DNA of 64,000 nucleotides. Origin: Bradyrhizobium sp. YR681. GTDB lineage: Bacteria > Pseudomonadota > Alphaproteobacteria > Rhizobiales > Xanthobacteraceae. Positions 50,779 to 59,922 of the stretch are shown in pieces. The notes beneath the pieces were generated by a model that saw only the letters and a list, made by a program, of their open reading frames with translations, was not told the DNA's origin and made no database searches. The position numbers were made by a program, and so were the translations under genes. Position 1 is the first letter of the stretch. The number at the start of each line of letters is the position of its first letter. The stretch covers positions 21,926 through 85,925 of the forward strand of contig NZ_AKIY01000182.1 of NCBI RefSeq assembly GCF_000282615.1, in the 5' to 3' direction.

Positions 50779-52247
50779 AGCGTGCCGTTGGGTGAGAGAT
50801 CGGGAACGACGCCGGCGCAGAATGACCATGACGTCGCGGCCGGGATACGAACCTTGAAACGTGAGTAGCGGGTGTCGCGTCGGAGGTCGCAGCGACCGGT
50901 CCGCGCGTTGACCAGAACCTCCGCGCCCGGCGTTGCCACTGCGGCCGGCGTGTCGCGCCAGGACACCGAGCCGAACAGCGTTGCCGCATCGGTCACCGGG
51001 CGGAAGCCACGGATCGTGATGCGGTTCTCGTCGGTGCCCTGCTCCGGGCTCTCCAGCGTCGCCTCGAGACTCGGACCGCGGAAGAAGCCGAGCACGTGGG
51101 CGTTCGAGAACTGGGCGATCTCCGGCTGCACGGCGGTCGCGTAGGCGTCGAGGCTGAGCGTAAGCGCATCCAGCGACGACGAGATACTGTCGAGGTTTTC
51201 CAGCGTCAGTCCGGTCTGCGAGATGCCAAGCAGATACTCGCCGGTCACCGCGACCGGGAAAAAGCGATCAAGCAGGAAGTCGTAACCGAGCAACTTGTCG
51301 AAGGCACCGACTATCCCGGACACCGATTTGTAGGCCCAATAGACCCGCGTCGAGCGCGGGTCGGCGGCACCCATGAAGAGCTGAAGATTACCCTTGTCCA
51401 GGTCGGCGAGGAAGGTCCGATCGACCTTCTCGCGTCCGATCTGTTGTGGCACGCCGCCCGGCTCGATCTTGTGAAAGCCCTGGCCGGCGTAGAAGAAGAT
51501 GCGTTCGCCGGCGCGAATGATCGAGTACGGCGCGTAGAGACCCTTGTCCTGAGTGATGCGATCGATCTGGAAGATGATCGGCGAGCCCGGCACATAGGAC
51601 ATGCGCCGGATCGCCTGGTCCTGGAAGACGATGCCGGACTCGCCGCCTGCGACGCCGCGGACGATGCCGCCATCCGGAAAGTCCTGGAAGTCGGACGACT
51701 TGATCCCGCTCGTCCAGCTGTCCGCGGCGTTGAAATTGTTCAGCCCGGACCACTGGATCCGGTACGGCGTCGACAGCAGCCCGGACAGCACCAGAAAGCG
51801 CCCGACCACGCTGATATAGGCCGCCTGCGGCGGTGTCCCCTGCGCATCGGCAAAGGCCGTCGACGATGAGAGGTCGAAGACCTGCAACACCGCGTTCGCC
51901 TGTGTTGCGAACACGAAGTTTCCGGTCTGCGCGAATTGCCATTGCGCAGTCTGAGACAGCGCGGAATAGGACAAACTGCCCTTGGATACATCGACCCAGG
52001 TGAAATCGATGTTGTTGAGCCGGTAGAGCTTGGTGCTCGTGCCGGCAAAGGTCACAACCGTACCGTCCGATTTCAGCGCATAGAACGCCCCCCGGCACGG
52101 GGCCGGAAGTGCCGACGTGTAGGCCGAGAAAGACGGAAACGGCCCGTAGCCGTCGCCACGCGGAATGACGTTGAGGATGTTGCGCGTAGCCTGCCCCTCA
52201 TAGTCGCTGACGTCAGGGCGATACTCGCCATAGGAAAGGAGCGGCAT
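50775..52247 (-). CDS. Putative phage tail/packaged-DNA stabilisation protein
   Basis: The 490-residue protein is beta-rich throughout, with repeated segments (LYRLNNIDFTWVDVSKGSL, YISVVGRFLVLSGLLSTPYR) resembling the beta-propeller-like tail needle or hub components of P22-like phages (gp10 type). Its ATG overlaps the preceding stop (TAATG), favouring 52247 over an in-frame ATG at 52262. The function is inferred from position and fold pattern. Confidence 0.5.
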   Translation of the reverse strand: MPLLSYGEYRPDVSDYEGQATRNILNVIPRGDGYGPFPSFSAYTSALPAPCRGAFYALKSDGTVVTFAGTSTKLYRLNNIDFTWVDVSKGSLSYSALSQTAQWQFAQTGNFVFATQANAVLQVFDLSSSTAFADAQGTPPQAAYISVVGRFLVLSGLLSTPYRIQWSGLNNFNAADSWTSGIKSSDFQDFPDGGIVRGVAGGESGIVFQDQAIRRMSYVPGSPIIFQIDRITQDKGLYAPYSIIRAGERIFFYAGQGFHKIEPGGVPQQIGREKVDRTFLADLDKGNLQLFMGAADPRSTRVYWAYKSVSGIVGAFDKLLGYDFLLDRFFPVAVTGEYLLGISQTGLTLENLDSISSSLDALTLSLDAYATAVQPEIAQFSNAHVLGFFRGPSLEATLESPEQGTDENRITIRGFRPVTDAATLFGSVSWRDTPAAVATPGAEVLVNARTGRCDLRRDTRYSRFKVRIPAATSWSFCAGVVPDLSPNGTL

Positions 52248-52855
52248 TATTCGGTCGTCCATGGTTCAGGTTCAATCGAAGCAGCTATCCACACAGTCTC
52301 CGGCTGCACGTCAGCCGTCCACACGCTTGCAGGAGGCGCAGCGTCGCTCCAGCTTGGCGACGGTAGCGTCACCTCGGTCTGCCATGACATCGTGTCGAAC
52401 GGTCGTCGGACCCACGCCTCGTGGTCGCGGTCGTAGGTCGAGCCACCGCCGGCCCAGACAAACGGGCCGGATCCCGAGGCCAACGACACGAGAAATGGGA
52501 GAGACCTCCCCAACGACAGAACCGCACCCGGCGAGGCAACGGCACGAACCGCCGCAGTCGTTCCGGCACCGGTCATCAGGAACGTGCCAGCAAGGCTGCT
52601 CTGCCTGGGTCCGAATGCAACTGCATTGCCGGTGACGGCAAAAGGCCCCGCACTCGCCGGCTCTGCGACCTTGAATCCGGCCGAGATCCCCGTTTCGAGG
52701 AAGACCGCGGCCGCCGCCGGCTCGGATGTCCCGAATGCGGCCGCTCGACCTGCAAACGCAATCGCACCTCGCACGGTCAAAAGCGCAAAATTGCCGTTGC
52801 CGGGCAGTTGAGCCAGCGCCCAGCGACCTAGCGCGTCGAAGCCGAGAAGGGACAT
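52247..52855 (-). CDS. Phage structural protein with internal repeats
   Basis: The 202-residue product contains several copies of an alanine/glycine-rich beta unit (for example AAAVFLETGISAGFKVAEPA and AGPFAVTGNAVAFGPRQ) followed by a tryptophan-rich C-terminal region (SWSDAAPPASVWTADVQPE). The repeats suggest a decoration or fibre protein. It is coupled to the next gene by a TAATG overlap. Confidence 0.55.
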   Translation of the reverse strand: MSLLGFDALGRWALAQLPGNGNFALLTVRGAIAFAGRAAAFGTSEPAAAAVFLETGISAGFKVAEPASAGPFAVTGNAVAFGPRQSSLAGTFLMTGAGTTAAVRAVASPGAVLSLGRSLPFLVSLASGSGPFVWAGGGSTYDRDHEAWVRRPFDTMSWQTEVTLPSPSWSDAAPPASVWTADVQPETVWIAASIEPEPWTTE

Positions 52856-52892
52856 GAGTTAGAACCGTTCAGGTGACAACGATATTCCGACA

Positions 52893-54230
52893 TCACAGCC
52901 TCGCGTTGATCGCGTCGATCACCGTGTAGGCCTGCATCAAGCCGGCAGCCGCACTTTCCGACGACATGCTGGCATGCGCGATCCCCGCGCTGAACCCGCC
53001 AAGCTGAACGAAGGACGCCGGATCGTTCGCGCGGATATTTGTGCTGACGCCCGGCGCGACTTTACGCTGCACGGTCCAGGCAGACGTTCTCTTCGGAGCA
53101 AAGCCGATTGTCGACTGAAAGCGCTGGTTGCCGCCAGACGCATAGGCCTCGATACCCCACGGTACGAGCTGGTAGTAGCGTTGGCAGACAAGCAGCTCGC
53201 CTGCATAATCCGGGCACTGGAACGGCGGAGCCGCCCCGCCCTCGTAAAGTCCAGCGTCGAACAGCTCGAACACGTTTCCGCTGGTCGAAAAGATGTTCGC
53301 ACCGGTGCTCTGCATCAAATAGACGTAGACGTACATTCCGTTGGTGTTGTCTTGCGCCCAGGTTCCCGACGTCGCACCGACAAATGTCACCGACTTGACG
53401 ACGTCCGTGTTGACCTCGCCTGCGGCGACCGTGAACGATCCCGACAGCGTCGTATCCGTCGCGTTGTTCTGCAACAGACAAGAGAAAGTGCCGGCAACCG
53501 GAGCTTTCAAACCCAGCTGCAAGGTGACGGTCTTTGCGCTCGCCGTTCCGAATCTCAAGTCGGCGACACGAAAGCCCTCGATCTTCTGCTGGAGGAAGCA
53601 AACGCTGCCTCCCACCGTCGTCTGCGCCGCAGTCACCGTCACACGGATACGATGCGTCGAGCCGCCTGGCGTCGGTGAGGCGACTTGCGCGCAGCTATAG
53701 GCGCCGCCGGAAAGTGTGTGCTGGATATACCATTGATCGACCGGGTAATAGAGGTTGGAGCTGCCCGCACCTGTGCCGTTTTCCTGGCTGATCTGCATCC
53801 CGCCGTTGACGAGGTAGTTCTTCTTCGTCATGCCGAGATTGGCCCGCGCCTGCGCCATCTGCGTGCTGGTGAACGCGTTCGGCTCCTCGACCGAGATCAA
53901 ATCCTCCTTCACGCCGACGATCGCCACATTCGGCGCCACAGTGAAATTGATCTTGGCGCCGGCGCCGCTTTGTCCAGCGGCTGAACCCGAACCCGACGAA
54001 TTGTAGAGCGCGGTGGCGCGCGCAAACGATCCGCTCGCGGCCGTGTAGGTCCCCTCCGCGATCTCCCACTGGGTGAGGTCGCTGCTGATGGCGAGGAATT
54101 TGTACTTGCGGCCGTCGATCGCTCCGGCGAGCGCCGGCGACTGGCAACCGCCGACCGTCGACGCATAGACCCAGTCCGTCGTGCCGCCGGCCGCAGGGAT
54201 GAACCGGCAATTGTTGAGAAACGCTGCCAT
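52893..54230 (-). CDS. Phage tail fibre or spike protein
   Basis: The 445-residue protein has an N-terminal part (about 1-130) similar to virion-attachment segments (MAAFLNNCRFIPAAGGTTDW) and a middle part with NYLVNGGMQISQENGTG, typical of phage fibre or spike proteins. The C-terminal portion, with CPDYAGELLVCQRYYQLVPW, is a beta-rich receptor-binding-like domain. It is two bases from the 54232 gene. The receptor is unknown. Confidence 0.7.
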   Translation of the reverse strand: MAAFLNNCRFIPAAGGTTDWVYASTVGGCQSPALAGAIDGRKYKFLAISSDLTQWEIAEGTYTAASGSFARATALYNSSGSGSAAGQSGAGAKINFTVAPNVAIVGVKEDLISVEEPNAFTSTQMAQARANLGMTKKNYLVNGGMQISQENGTGAGSSNLYYPVDQWYIQHTLSGGAYSCAQVASPTPGGSTHRIRVTVTAAQTTVGGSVCFLQQKIEGFRVADLRFGTASAKTVTLQLGLKAPVAGTFSCLLQNNATDTTLSGSFTVAAGEVNTDVVKSVTFVGATSGTWAQDNTNGMYVYVYLMQSTGANIFSTSGNVFELFDAGLYEGGAAPPFQCPDYAGELLVCQRYYQLVPWGIEAYASGGNQRFQSTIGFAPKRTSAWTVQRKVAPGVSTNIRANDPASFVQLGGFSAGIAHASMSSESAAAGLMQAYTVIDAINARL

Positions 54231-54231
54231 G

Positions 54232-54663
54232 TCAGGTGATCGTCAAAATGCCGTTGGTCTGGTCGAGGTCGATCGTGAAGGTATTGCCATTGGTCAGCGT
54301 GATTGCCGTGCCGTAATCCCACCAGCCGATCAGCGGCTTGGTCGACGACGTCGAATTGTACAGCACCGCATATTGAAACGGACCAATTGAGCCGCCCGAA
54401 GCGGTCCACGCCGGATCGGTGCCCCCGACGAACTTGAACGTCCCGGTCGTTTGCGCGCCACTGATGGTGCCGACACTGTTGCCGCCCGCGGTATAGCCGT
54501 TGCCCGCCGCGAGATCCGCGGGCGTGTTGTAGACGGTGTTGCTGGCCACGGGCGCGGTGTTGGTCAGATAGACCTTGTAGACCTGCGCCGTGCCCGTCTT
54601 CATGTCGTGCAACGCATTTGCGACGTCCTGCACGAAGCAGTAGAATTTGTTGAAGCTCGCCAT
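54232..54663 (-). CDS. Small phage structural protein
   Basis: The 143-residue product begins MASFNKFYCFVQDVANALHD and has beta-rich segments with glycine (GNGYTAGGNSVGTISGAQTT, then TGTFKFVG). The composition and position suit a head or tail accessory component. It lies directly after the fibre gene on the same transcript. No family is recognised by name. Confidence 0.6.
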   Translation of the reverse strand: MASFNKFYCFVQDVANALHDMKTGTAQVYKVYLTNTAPVASNTVYNTPADLAAGNGYTAGGNSVGTISGAQTTGTFKFVGGTDPAWTASGGSIGPFQYAVLYNSTSSTKPLIGWWDYGTAITLTNGNTFTIDLDQTNGILTIT

Positions 54664-54672
54664 TATCGCCTC

Positions 54673-55326
54673 CTAAATGACCTGTCCGGAAATGCGCACT
54701 GTCATCGGCCCGGCATTGAAGGTCGACGTCAGTCCGAGATTGTTCAAATCCGCCAGCGCCGAGGCGAAGCCAAGCCCCCAGGTTTGGATGCGCGCGTCTT
54801 CCTTGATGTACGGTGCCGACTCGAGCAGCGCACCGTAGAGATAGACATCGGGCGCCATCGTCAGCAGCCAGTTGCTGCCATACGACGCGAGCGGCGGAAC
54901 GCTCTGTCGATAGACCATTTCAATCGTGTAGGCCGCATCGGGAGTTGGCGCGAGTTCGAGTTCGTTGCCGAACACGGTGAAATAGCGCGGCTTCGCGGCG
55001 ACATCGGACGTCGCGAAGCGGTATTCGTCCATCTGCGTCCCCGACTTGAACTCGAGGCACGGCTTCCCTGTCACGCTCGACAGCCGAACCCTGCGCATGG
55101 ACTGGAAATCCGACGGCAGCGAGATGAATTCCGGCTCGCTCGAGCCGAGGTCGACCAGGGCGGTCGCGCGCTGCTCCATCTGCCGCACGAAGAGCTGTCG
55201 GTTGAATTTGGCTTCCGCGAGCTGGACGAAGGTTGGGATCCGCGCGACCAGGGTCGCATCCTGGTCGCGCGCGAGATATTCGATCACCGCGGTTTGCAGC
55301 GACGTGTAATCAACTATCTGGGGCAT
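54673..55326 (-). CDS. Phage adaptor (head-tail connector) protein, SU10-type
   Basis: The 217-residue protein begins MPQIVDYTSLQTAVIEYLAR and contains DATLVARIPTFVQLAEAKFN and a later IKEDARIQTW, the pattern of the SU10-type adaptor family that joins the portal to the tail. The ATG at 55326 is chosen because the upstream frame overlaps the next gene. It fits next to an SU10-like capsid gene. Confidence 0.72.
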   Translation of the reverse strand: MPQIVDYTSLQTAVIEYLARDQDATLVARIPTFVQLAEAKFNRQLFVRQMEQRATALVDLGSSEPEFISLPSDFQSMRRVRLSSVTGKPCLEFKSGTQMDEYRFATSDVAAKPRYFTVFGNELELAPTPDAAYTIEMVYRQSVPPLASYGSNWLLTMAPDVYLYGALLESAPYIKEDARIQTWGLGFASALADLNNLGLTSTFNAGPMTVRISGQVI

Positions 55327-55655
55327 TTGAGCTCCGCTGACCAGCCGGCCTGCAATTTCGGCCGGTCGGTTCGCAAATAGGCCCATTCGGGATCGTCGAG
55401 CTTCCGCTGCACGATCATGTCGAATTCGGGCGTGAACAGCCGCAGCGAGGTGTTGCCCCTCGCATGCTCCTCGTTGAGCCATTGGACGTAGATGACGTTG
55501 GGGATGCGGGCGACGTGCCGCCCCCAGTCACCATGCTGCTCGTCCCGTCGCGCCTGCCTGTTCCATTCCAGGATCGGCGCGACGTCCTGGACGTGCTCGA
55601 TCGCGAGCTCTCGGCCGTTGCTGTCGAGATGAGTCCTGATCAGGACGCCGTCCAT
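55314..55655 (-). CDS. Hypothetical phage protein near the adaptor
   Basis: The 113-residue product begins MDGVLIRTHLDSNGRELAI and has tryptophan-containing segments (PILEWNRQARRDEQHGDWGR, then NVIYVQWLNEEHARG). It overlaps the adaptor start by 13 bases. Proteins with this pattern sit beside SU10-type adaptors in rhizobial phages. A role in head completion is plausible. Confidence 0.6.
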   Translation of the reverse strand: MDGVLIRTHLDSNGRELAIEHVQDVAPILEWNRQARRDEQHGDWGRHVARIPNVIYVQWLNEEHARGNTSLRLFTPEFDMIVQRKLDDPEWAYLRTDRPKLQAGWSAELKCPR

Positions 55656-55966
55656 CACGACATCTCCGTCACCCACAGCGTGCCGGCGGTCGCCGTGACC
55701 AGGCCATTGCTCGCGGCCTTCAACGCGGCGATGCGCTGGCCGGGACTGACCGTGATGTATTCGACGACGTTGGCGGGCAGATAGGGATCGGAGACGGTCG
55801 CAGTCTGCGCACCATCGCCGATCCGGTAGCAGCAGCCGGAATTGGCGACCAGGCGCAGCTGATAGGTTTCCGGTCCGAAGGCGTTTGTCGCACCGACGCT
55901 GCTGTCATACGCGACCGTCTGGGTGGGACCGACGCGCGAGGAATTCTGCTTGGAGAAGAACGGCAT
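55655..55966 (-). CDS. Small phage minor structural protein
   Basis: The 103-residue product has a tail-like beta pattern (TYQLRLVANSGCCYRIGDGA and GTLWVTEMS). The ATG lies one base before the stop of the 55968 gene. It is part of a closely spaced row of small genes after the capsid gene, as in SU10-type phages. Function unknown. Confidence 0.6.
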   Translation of the reverse strand: MPFFSKQNSSRVGPTQTVAYDSSVGATNAFGPETYQLRLVANSGCCYRIGDGAQTATVSDPYLPANVVEYITVSPGQRIAALKAASNGLVTATAGTLWVTEMS

Positions 55967-55967
55967 G

Positions 55968-56330
55968 TCAGGCGGTCCTCACTGAGATCGAAAAATGCAT
56001 GGGGATCGTCGCGCCGGATGCGCCGGAGGGCGTCAGCACGATCACGTCGTCCTCGTTGAGATAGGTTGGGGACGGCGGCACGGCCGAAAACAGCTGGCCC
56101 GCGGCAGATCCAGCCTGCGTCACGGCGAACGTCGCCAGCGTCGTCGCATTGGCCGAAACGGTGATGGTGCCGTCCGCGGTCGTGATCGCGCCGCCCAAAA
56201 TGCCGGCGACTTTCAGCACGCGGCAGCGAAAGGGAACACGAACATAGGTGGCAACGGGGCTCGCGCCGCAGGACGGCGTGTAGGCCGTGAGGTCGGCGGT
56301 GTTGAGGGTGCGATTGCCGGGAAGCGGCAT
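55968..56330 (-). CDS. Phage head-decoration or minor capsid protein
   Basis: The 120-residue product begins MPLPGNRTLNTADLTAYTPS and is threonine/alanine-rich and beta-rich (VAGILGGAITTADGTITVSA). Small proteins like this directly downstream of SU10-like capsid genes are often decoration proteins. Its start at 56330 is preceded by a short gap of 80 bases after the capsid stop. Confidence 0.6.
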   Translation of the reverse strand: MPLPGNRTLNTADLTAYTPSCGASPVATYVRVPFRCRVLKVAGILGGAITTADGTITVSANATTLATFAVTQAGSAAGQLFSAVPPSPTYLNEDDVIVLTPSGASGATIPMHFSISVRTA

Positions 56331-56410
56331 CTTGGCTCTCCAAAAAGGAAAGGGCAGCCCGAAGGCTGCCCCGAGGGGTGGACAAGGGTTGAACGGATGA
56401 TCCCGATCGC

Positions 56411-57373
56411 TCAGGAGGTGGTGTTGTCGAACACGCCGCCGGAGGCCTTTTCGTTGCGGGCGACCAGCGCGTATTCGGCCAGGATCTGCCTGCGATCGGA
56501 GTCGCCGGTCTTGGCGAGCGGGATCGAGATCATGTTGCGGCCGTTGAGATAGGCCACCGCCCATTTGTCGAGCTCGAGCACCAGGACGTCACGCGGACGC
56601 TGGAAGCGGTTGGCCACCACCTTGAGCTTGCCGAAATCGGATTCATACGCATCGACGGACGCGACGATCTTCTTCGACTTCGACTCCTCGATCGCGGTGG
56701 ACCGGCCGGTGAAGGTCGAGAACACCTGCTTGTTGAAGGCCCCGGTCATGATCGTGCCGGGCTTGCCGCCATTGGTCCAGATCGAGGACAGCACGGTCTT
56801 CAGGCGCACCTCGGTGAAGGCGAGCTGAGTGCCGTCCGTTCGCGTCCCGGTGCCGTCCGCCGCCGCCGGGTCCGCCGCACCGCCGGCCGTTCCCTTCGAG
56901 GTGTTCGAAACGACCCAGGAAAGGACGGAAGCGGTCTTCCGCGCGGTCGTGGTGTTGCCGACGACCTTGGCCTGGTTGGCGCCGCACAGGATGGTTTCGA
57001 GGTCACGCTTGAGCTCGAGGCCTTTCAGCATCTCCTGATAGGCGAGCTCGTTGTCGCGGCCGGCATGGTCCACCGCCTGTTGCGTGCCCGAAACCCGCGC
57101 GACCTTGTAGGAGATCTGGCAGAGATTGCCGAGGCGAACGGTCGGCGTGGTCGTGTTGGTGTTGGGATCGTCGCCCTCGAGCTGGGCGTTGTTGGCGTCC
57201 GCGCCGGCGAGCGCCTGCGTCTGCCATTCGTGATTGACGGCAGTCGCCTTCTCCTTGTCGACGCCGCTCATGAAAGGCGTGTCGACGGGATCGATGCGAT
57301 AAATCATGTCGCTGAGATCTTCGCGGTTACCCACCGCGGAGTAGGTGACGAAGGTGGAAGTCGGTAGGGTCAT
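56411..57373 (-). CDS. Major capsid protein, SU10 (DUF5309) family
   Basis: The 320-residue protein begins MTLPTSTFVTYSAVGNREDL and has the SU10/DUF5309 pattern YRIDPVDTPFMSGVDKEKAT, with later LKRDLETILCGANQAKV and DVLVLELDKWAVAYLNGRNM. This is the HK97-like shell protein of many rhizobial and marine podoviruses. It supports the view that 40-64 kb is a virion module. No capsid protease is visible nearby. Confidence 0.85.
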   Translation of the reverse strand: MTLPTSTFVTYSAVGNREDLSDMIYRIDPVDTPFMSGVDKEKATAVNHEWQTQALAGADANNAQLEGDDPNTNTTTPTVRLGNLCQISYKVARVSGTQQAVDHAGRDNELAYQEMLKGLELKRDLETILCGANQAKVVGNTTTARKTASVLSWVVSNTSKGTAGGAADPAAADGTGTRTDGTQLAFTEVRLKTVLSSIWTNGGKPGTIMTGAFNKQVFSTFTGRSTAIEESKSKKIVASVDAYESDFGKLKVVANRFQRPRDVLVLELDKWAVAYLNGRNMISIPLAKTGDSDRRQILAEYALVARNEKASGGVFDNTTS

Positions 57374-57720
57374 CTGGGTTTCCCGATGAAGGCCGATTGC
57401 ATCGCGTGAAGCGCAGGAATTTCCTGCATGGCTGCATGCAAAGGCACAGGTGTTTCTGGTTGCAACGTTGCGATCTCGCTGATCCGATGGCGCGGAAATG
57501 ATTTCCGGTTCGATATGGCGAGCCTAGCTGCCGGGAACCTGCGCTATCCGCGCAAGGGCGGCATCGACGTATGGAAACGTCGAGAAGTCTATGTGAAGCG
57601 GACGATCGCCATCCGCACCCGGTACGAACTCAGATAGCGTGCCGGCGCATCCGATGTGGCGGCCAGGCGGCCTGGTATCACGAAACTCCGGAAGAGCGAG
57701 GCCGCGGCCTTGCCGCGGTA
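57374..57720. other. Non-coding gap upstream of the capsid gene
   Basis: No convincing gene was found in these 347 bases. It holds the capsid gene's upstream region, including the inverted repeat at 57413-57427 and short direct repeats of GCATG (57426-57440). It separates the capsid gene from the 57721-58260 cargo-like gene. Confidence 0.5.
57413..57427. repeat. Perfect 15-bp inverted repeat upstream of the capsid gene
   Basis: GCAGGAATTTCCTGC is a perfect palindrome around a single centre base. It lies 40-54 bases before the capsid ATG and is followed by an overlapping GCATGGCTGCATGC stretch. It could be a regulatory site or a chance palindrome. Confidence 0.4.
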
Positions 57721-58260
57721 TCAGCTTGGCCGTACACGCGTCAAACGCCGGATAAGCGACTTGTCTTGAGAGGGACCGTCTGCCGCCAGCTCGTACGCCG
57801 GAGACGCAAGCGCGGCCGTGGTGACGGACGGCGGGGATGCCGCGCCAGCATCGAGAACGGACATTTGGGGTCCATCGGCATTCGGCCGCGGCTCTTGCGG
57901 TGCTGCCGGAGGTACGACTTGGCTCATGGGGGCGCATGCCCGCAGTGCGTCGGCAATCGAATCATTGACATGCTGCTCGATTGCCTTCGAACTCGGGTCA
58001 GGAATATCAAACCTGGTCAGGGCGGTTCGGAGCGCCTTCTGCACCGCATTGCTGAGCACTGATCGATCGATGCGACATAGATCCTTATCGTTCAGAAACT
58101 GGATGCTATGGTTGGAAAAGCGAGGGTGCTGATAGTACGGGCTGTTCGGATCGTAAAATTCTCCCTTGGGGTCGCGATAGGCCTCCGCAGTGCCAGCTAC
58201 CCGCGCACCATTTTCGTCCGTGACGTCGAAGGTCTCGATAGGCAATATGATTCCTTTCAT
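57721..58260 (-). CDS. Hypothetical protein, possible cargo between capsid and portal
   Basis: The 179-residue product begins MKGIILPIETFDVTDENGAR and has a globular N-terminal half (about 1-110; PRFSNHSIQFLNDKDLCRID) and a low-complexity proline/alanine C-terminal part ending RRLTRVRPS. It does not resemble a scaffold protein, although it occupies the scaffold position. It starts 45 bases after the stop of a secreted-protein gene, and the two may be a pair. Confidence 0.45.
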   Translation of the reverse strand: MKGIILPIETFDVTDENGARVAGTAEAYRDPKGEFYDPNSPYYQHPRFSNHSIQFLNDKDLCRIDRSVLSNAVQKALRTALTRFDIPDPSSKAIEQHVNDSIADALRACAPMSQVVPPAAPQEPRPNADGPQMSVLDAGAASPPSVTTAALASPAYELAADGPSQDKSLIRRLTRVRPS

Positions 58261-58305
58261 CCGGCGTCCTCCGCCGGAAGTTGACAATCCACTCTCGTCG
58301 GAAGA

Positions 58306-59370
58306 TTAGTCGGACGCTTTGCAAGCCGGCGGCAGCAAGACGTACAGGCCTTTCGGGCCGTCCGGACTGAAGCGTGCAGTGGTCGCGATGTCCTCGTCAC
58401 GGCTCAGTTCAAGTACCTGCCGGCAAAATTCGGAGTAACTCGCACTCTCGACCTTCCCGAACGCCAGCGTGAGCCAGATCTCGCCAAATTTATCGGAAGT
58501 CTGGCACGACGCACGCGCGATTGCGCCGTAGCCGTCGCCTAGAGCCGCCGGATCCTGCTTGTTGCAGGCAAAGCGCCGCTTCACTCTTTCATCGACGATG
58601 GACGACCCTTGTTTTGCCAGGAACAGCGCGATCAGAGCAGGAACCCCAACGCGGTCGCCGTCGAAGGTCAGCACGCCGGCAGGCGTCCGGGGCGACGCCA
58701 GCGACGTGACGAGTCGCAGGACCATTGGGTCCGGCACGGGAAGCTCCAGCGCCTCCAGCAGCCGCTTCGATCCATGGAGGGTAAATCTGCCCAACCTGCG
58801 ATTGCGCTCGAGCCAGCGCGTAAAATCGTCGAAAGACGTGGCGGCGATTGCATCCGCGTCGATGGAATGCATCTGATGAAGCGGCGAATGCTTGCGGTAG
58901 ATTGCCAGAAGCGCCAATCGTTCCGCAGCGCCGTCCGCGCGATGCAAATCCTTCGGGTTCGGCTCTGACCACTCTCGCGACATGCGCGCCTCAAAGGCGC
59001 GTGCGGCAATGAAATCGGACTCGGCGACGTCCTCGCGCAGGAGATAGTTGACCGCTGCGCGCAAGCACTTGACCAGCATGGCGGGATTCTCGTGACGCCC
59101 CGCCAATCCGAACTCGCCAAAGACGAATTCAAGCTGGATCAGAAGATGGAGGTCGCACGTCGCGACGTCGGGTAGCCGGCGAGTCCCGAGCACCATCGAA
59201 CTCAATATCGACTGATTGATATACTGTTCGCGGAGCGATATTTCGGGCGACATCGCGAGACTGACAATCAGCAAGCCGTCGTGAGTGCCATCGCGAGACG
59301 AAGCGGGCCGGCTCGTCAGCGCGAGCAGCATGCCGACGAGACCGACGCAAGCCAATTTCCGGATGAGCAT
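58306..59370 (-). CDS. Secreted hypothetical protein
   Basis: The 354-residue product has a signal peptide (MLIRKLACVGLVGMLLALTS, cleavage near SRPASS). The mature part is helical, with AMLVKCLRAAVNYLLREDVA and DDFTRWLERNRRLGRFTLHG, and ends YVLLPPACKASD. It is not a phage virion protein. Its position between portal and capsid genes is unusual and suggests inserted cargo. The ATG at 59370 is used, and the upstream frame is probably not translated. Confidence 0.5.
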   Translation of the reverse strand: MLIRKLACVGLVGMLLALTSRPASSRDGTHDGLLIVSLAMSPEISLREQYINQSILSSMVLGTRRLPDVATCDLHLLIQLEFVFGEFGLAGRHENPAMLVKCLRAAVNYLLREDVAESDFIAARAFEARMSREWSEPNPKDLHRADGAAERLALLAIYRKHSPLHQMHSIDADAIAATSFDDFTRWLERNRRLGRFTLHGSKRLLEALELPVPDPMVLRLVTSLASPRTPAGVLTFDGDRVGVPALIALFLAKQGSSIVDERVKRRFACNKQDPAALGDGYGAIARASCQTSDKFGEIWLTLAFGKVESASYSEFCRQVLELSRDEDIATTARFSPDGPKGLYVLLPPACKASD

Positions 59371-59622
59371 ACGATTCGTCACCTGGTTTCGGACCGGATC
59401 TGTGAGCGCACGAGCGCCAATGCATCGTCGCAAACGATCATCTTGACTCCCGGCGCGACGCCAATCGGCGAACTTCAGACCAGTTACCGAAGCGATCTTG
59501 GAAAGTGGCCGGCTCTCCCTCCGACAACGGATCACGACCCACGGCCATATGTGGATTGGCCCGCCATTCGCCACAGAACACACAAGGAACGCTATTCATT
59601 ACTCTCGCTCTCGTTGCAACAA

Positions 59623-59922
59623 CTAAATGATCCCGAACCGCTTCCGCCGCTCCGCCGCTTCCGCAAGCTCCTTTAGTTCGGCCCGCGCCAGCTTGCCGTT
59701 AGCGGCGACGCCCGCGAGATGATCGCGCACCTTGCCGACGATGTTGATGGCGAGGAAGAGCTTTTCGCGACCGGCGGCGTCGTCCACAGTGGTGGCGCGC
59801 CAGGCCGCGATGTAGCTCTTCTCAAGCGCGTCGAACGCCTCGTTCAGGATTTCATCATCGAGCAATGCCTCGGCGCGCACTGCCCTTGCCGCCGCCCGCT
59901 CCAGGGCGCTCTCGTCAGACAT
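59623..59922 (-). CDS. Small phage protein beside the portal
   Basis: The 99-residue helical product begins MSDESALERAAARAVRAEAL and ends AELKELAEAAERRKRFGII. Proteins with this alanine/arginine/glutamate-rich pattern follow portal genes in rhizobial phages. Its start overlaps the portal stop by eight bases. The function is unknown. Confidence 0.6.
   Translation of the reverse strand: MSDESALERAAARAVRAEALLDDEILNEAFDALEKSYIAAWRATTVDDAAGREKLFLAINIVGKVRDHLAGVAANGKLARAELKELAEAAERRKRFGII

Noticed and set aside
57428..57637. Short plus-strand frame in the capsid gap
   Set aside because: No ribosome site, no motif, and composition unlike neighbouring coding sequence.
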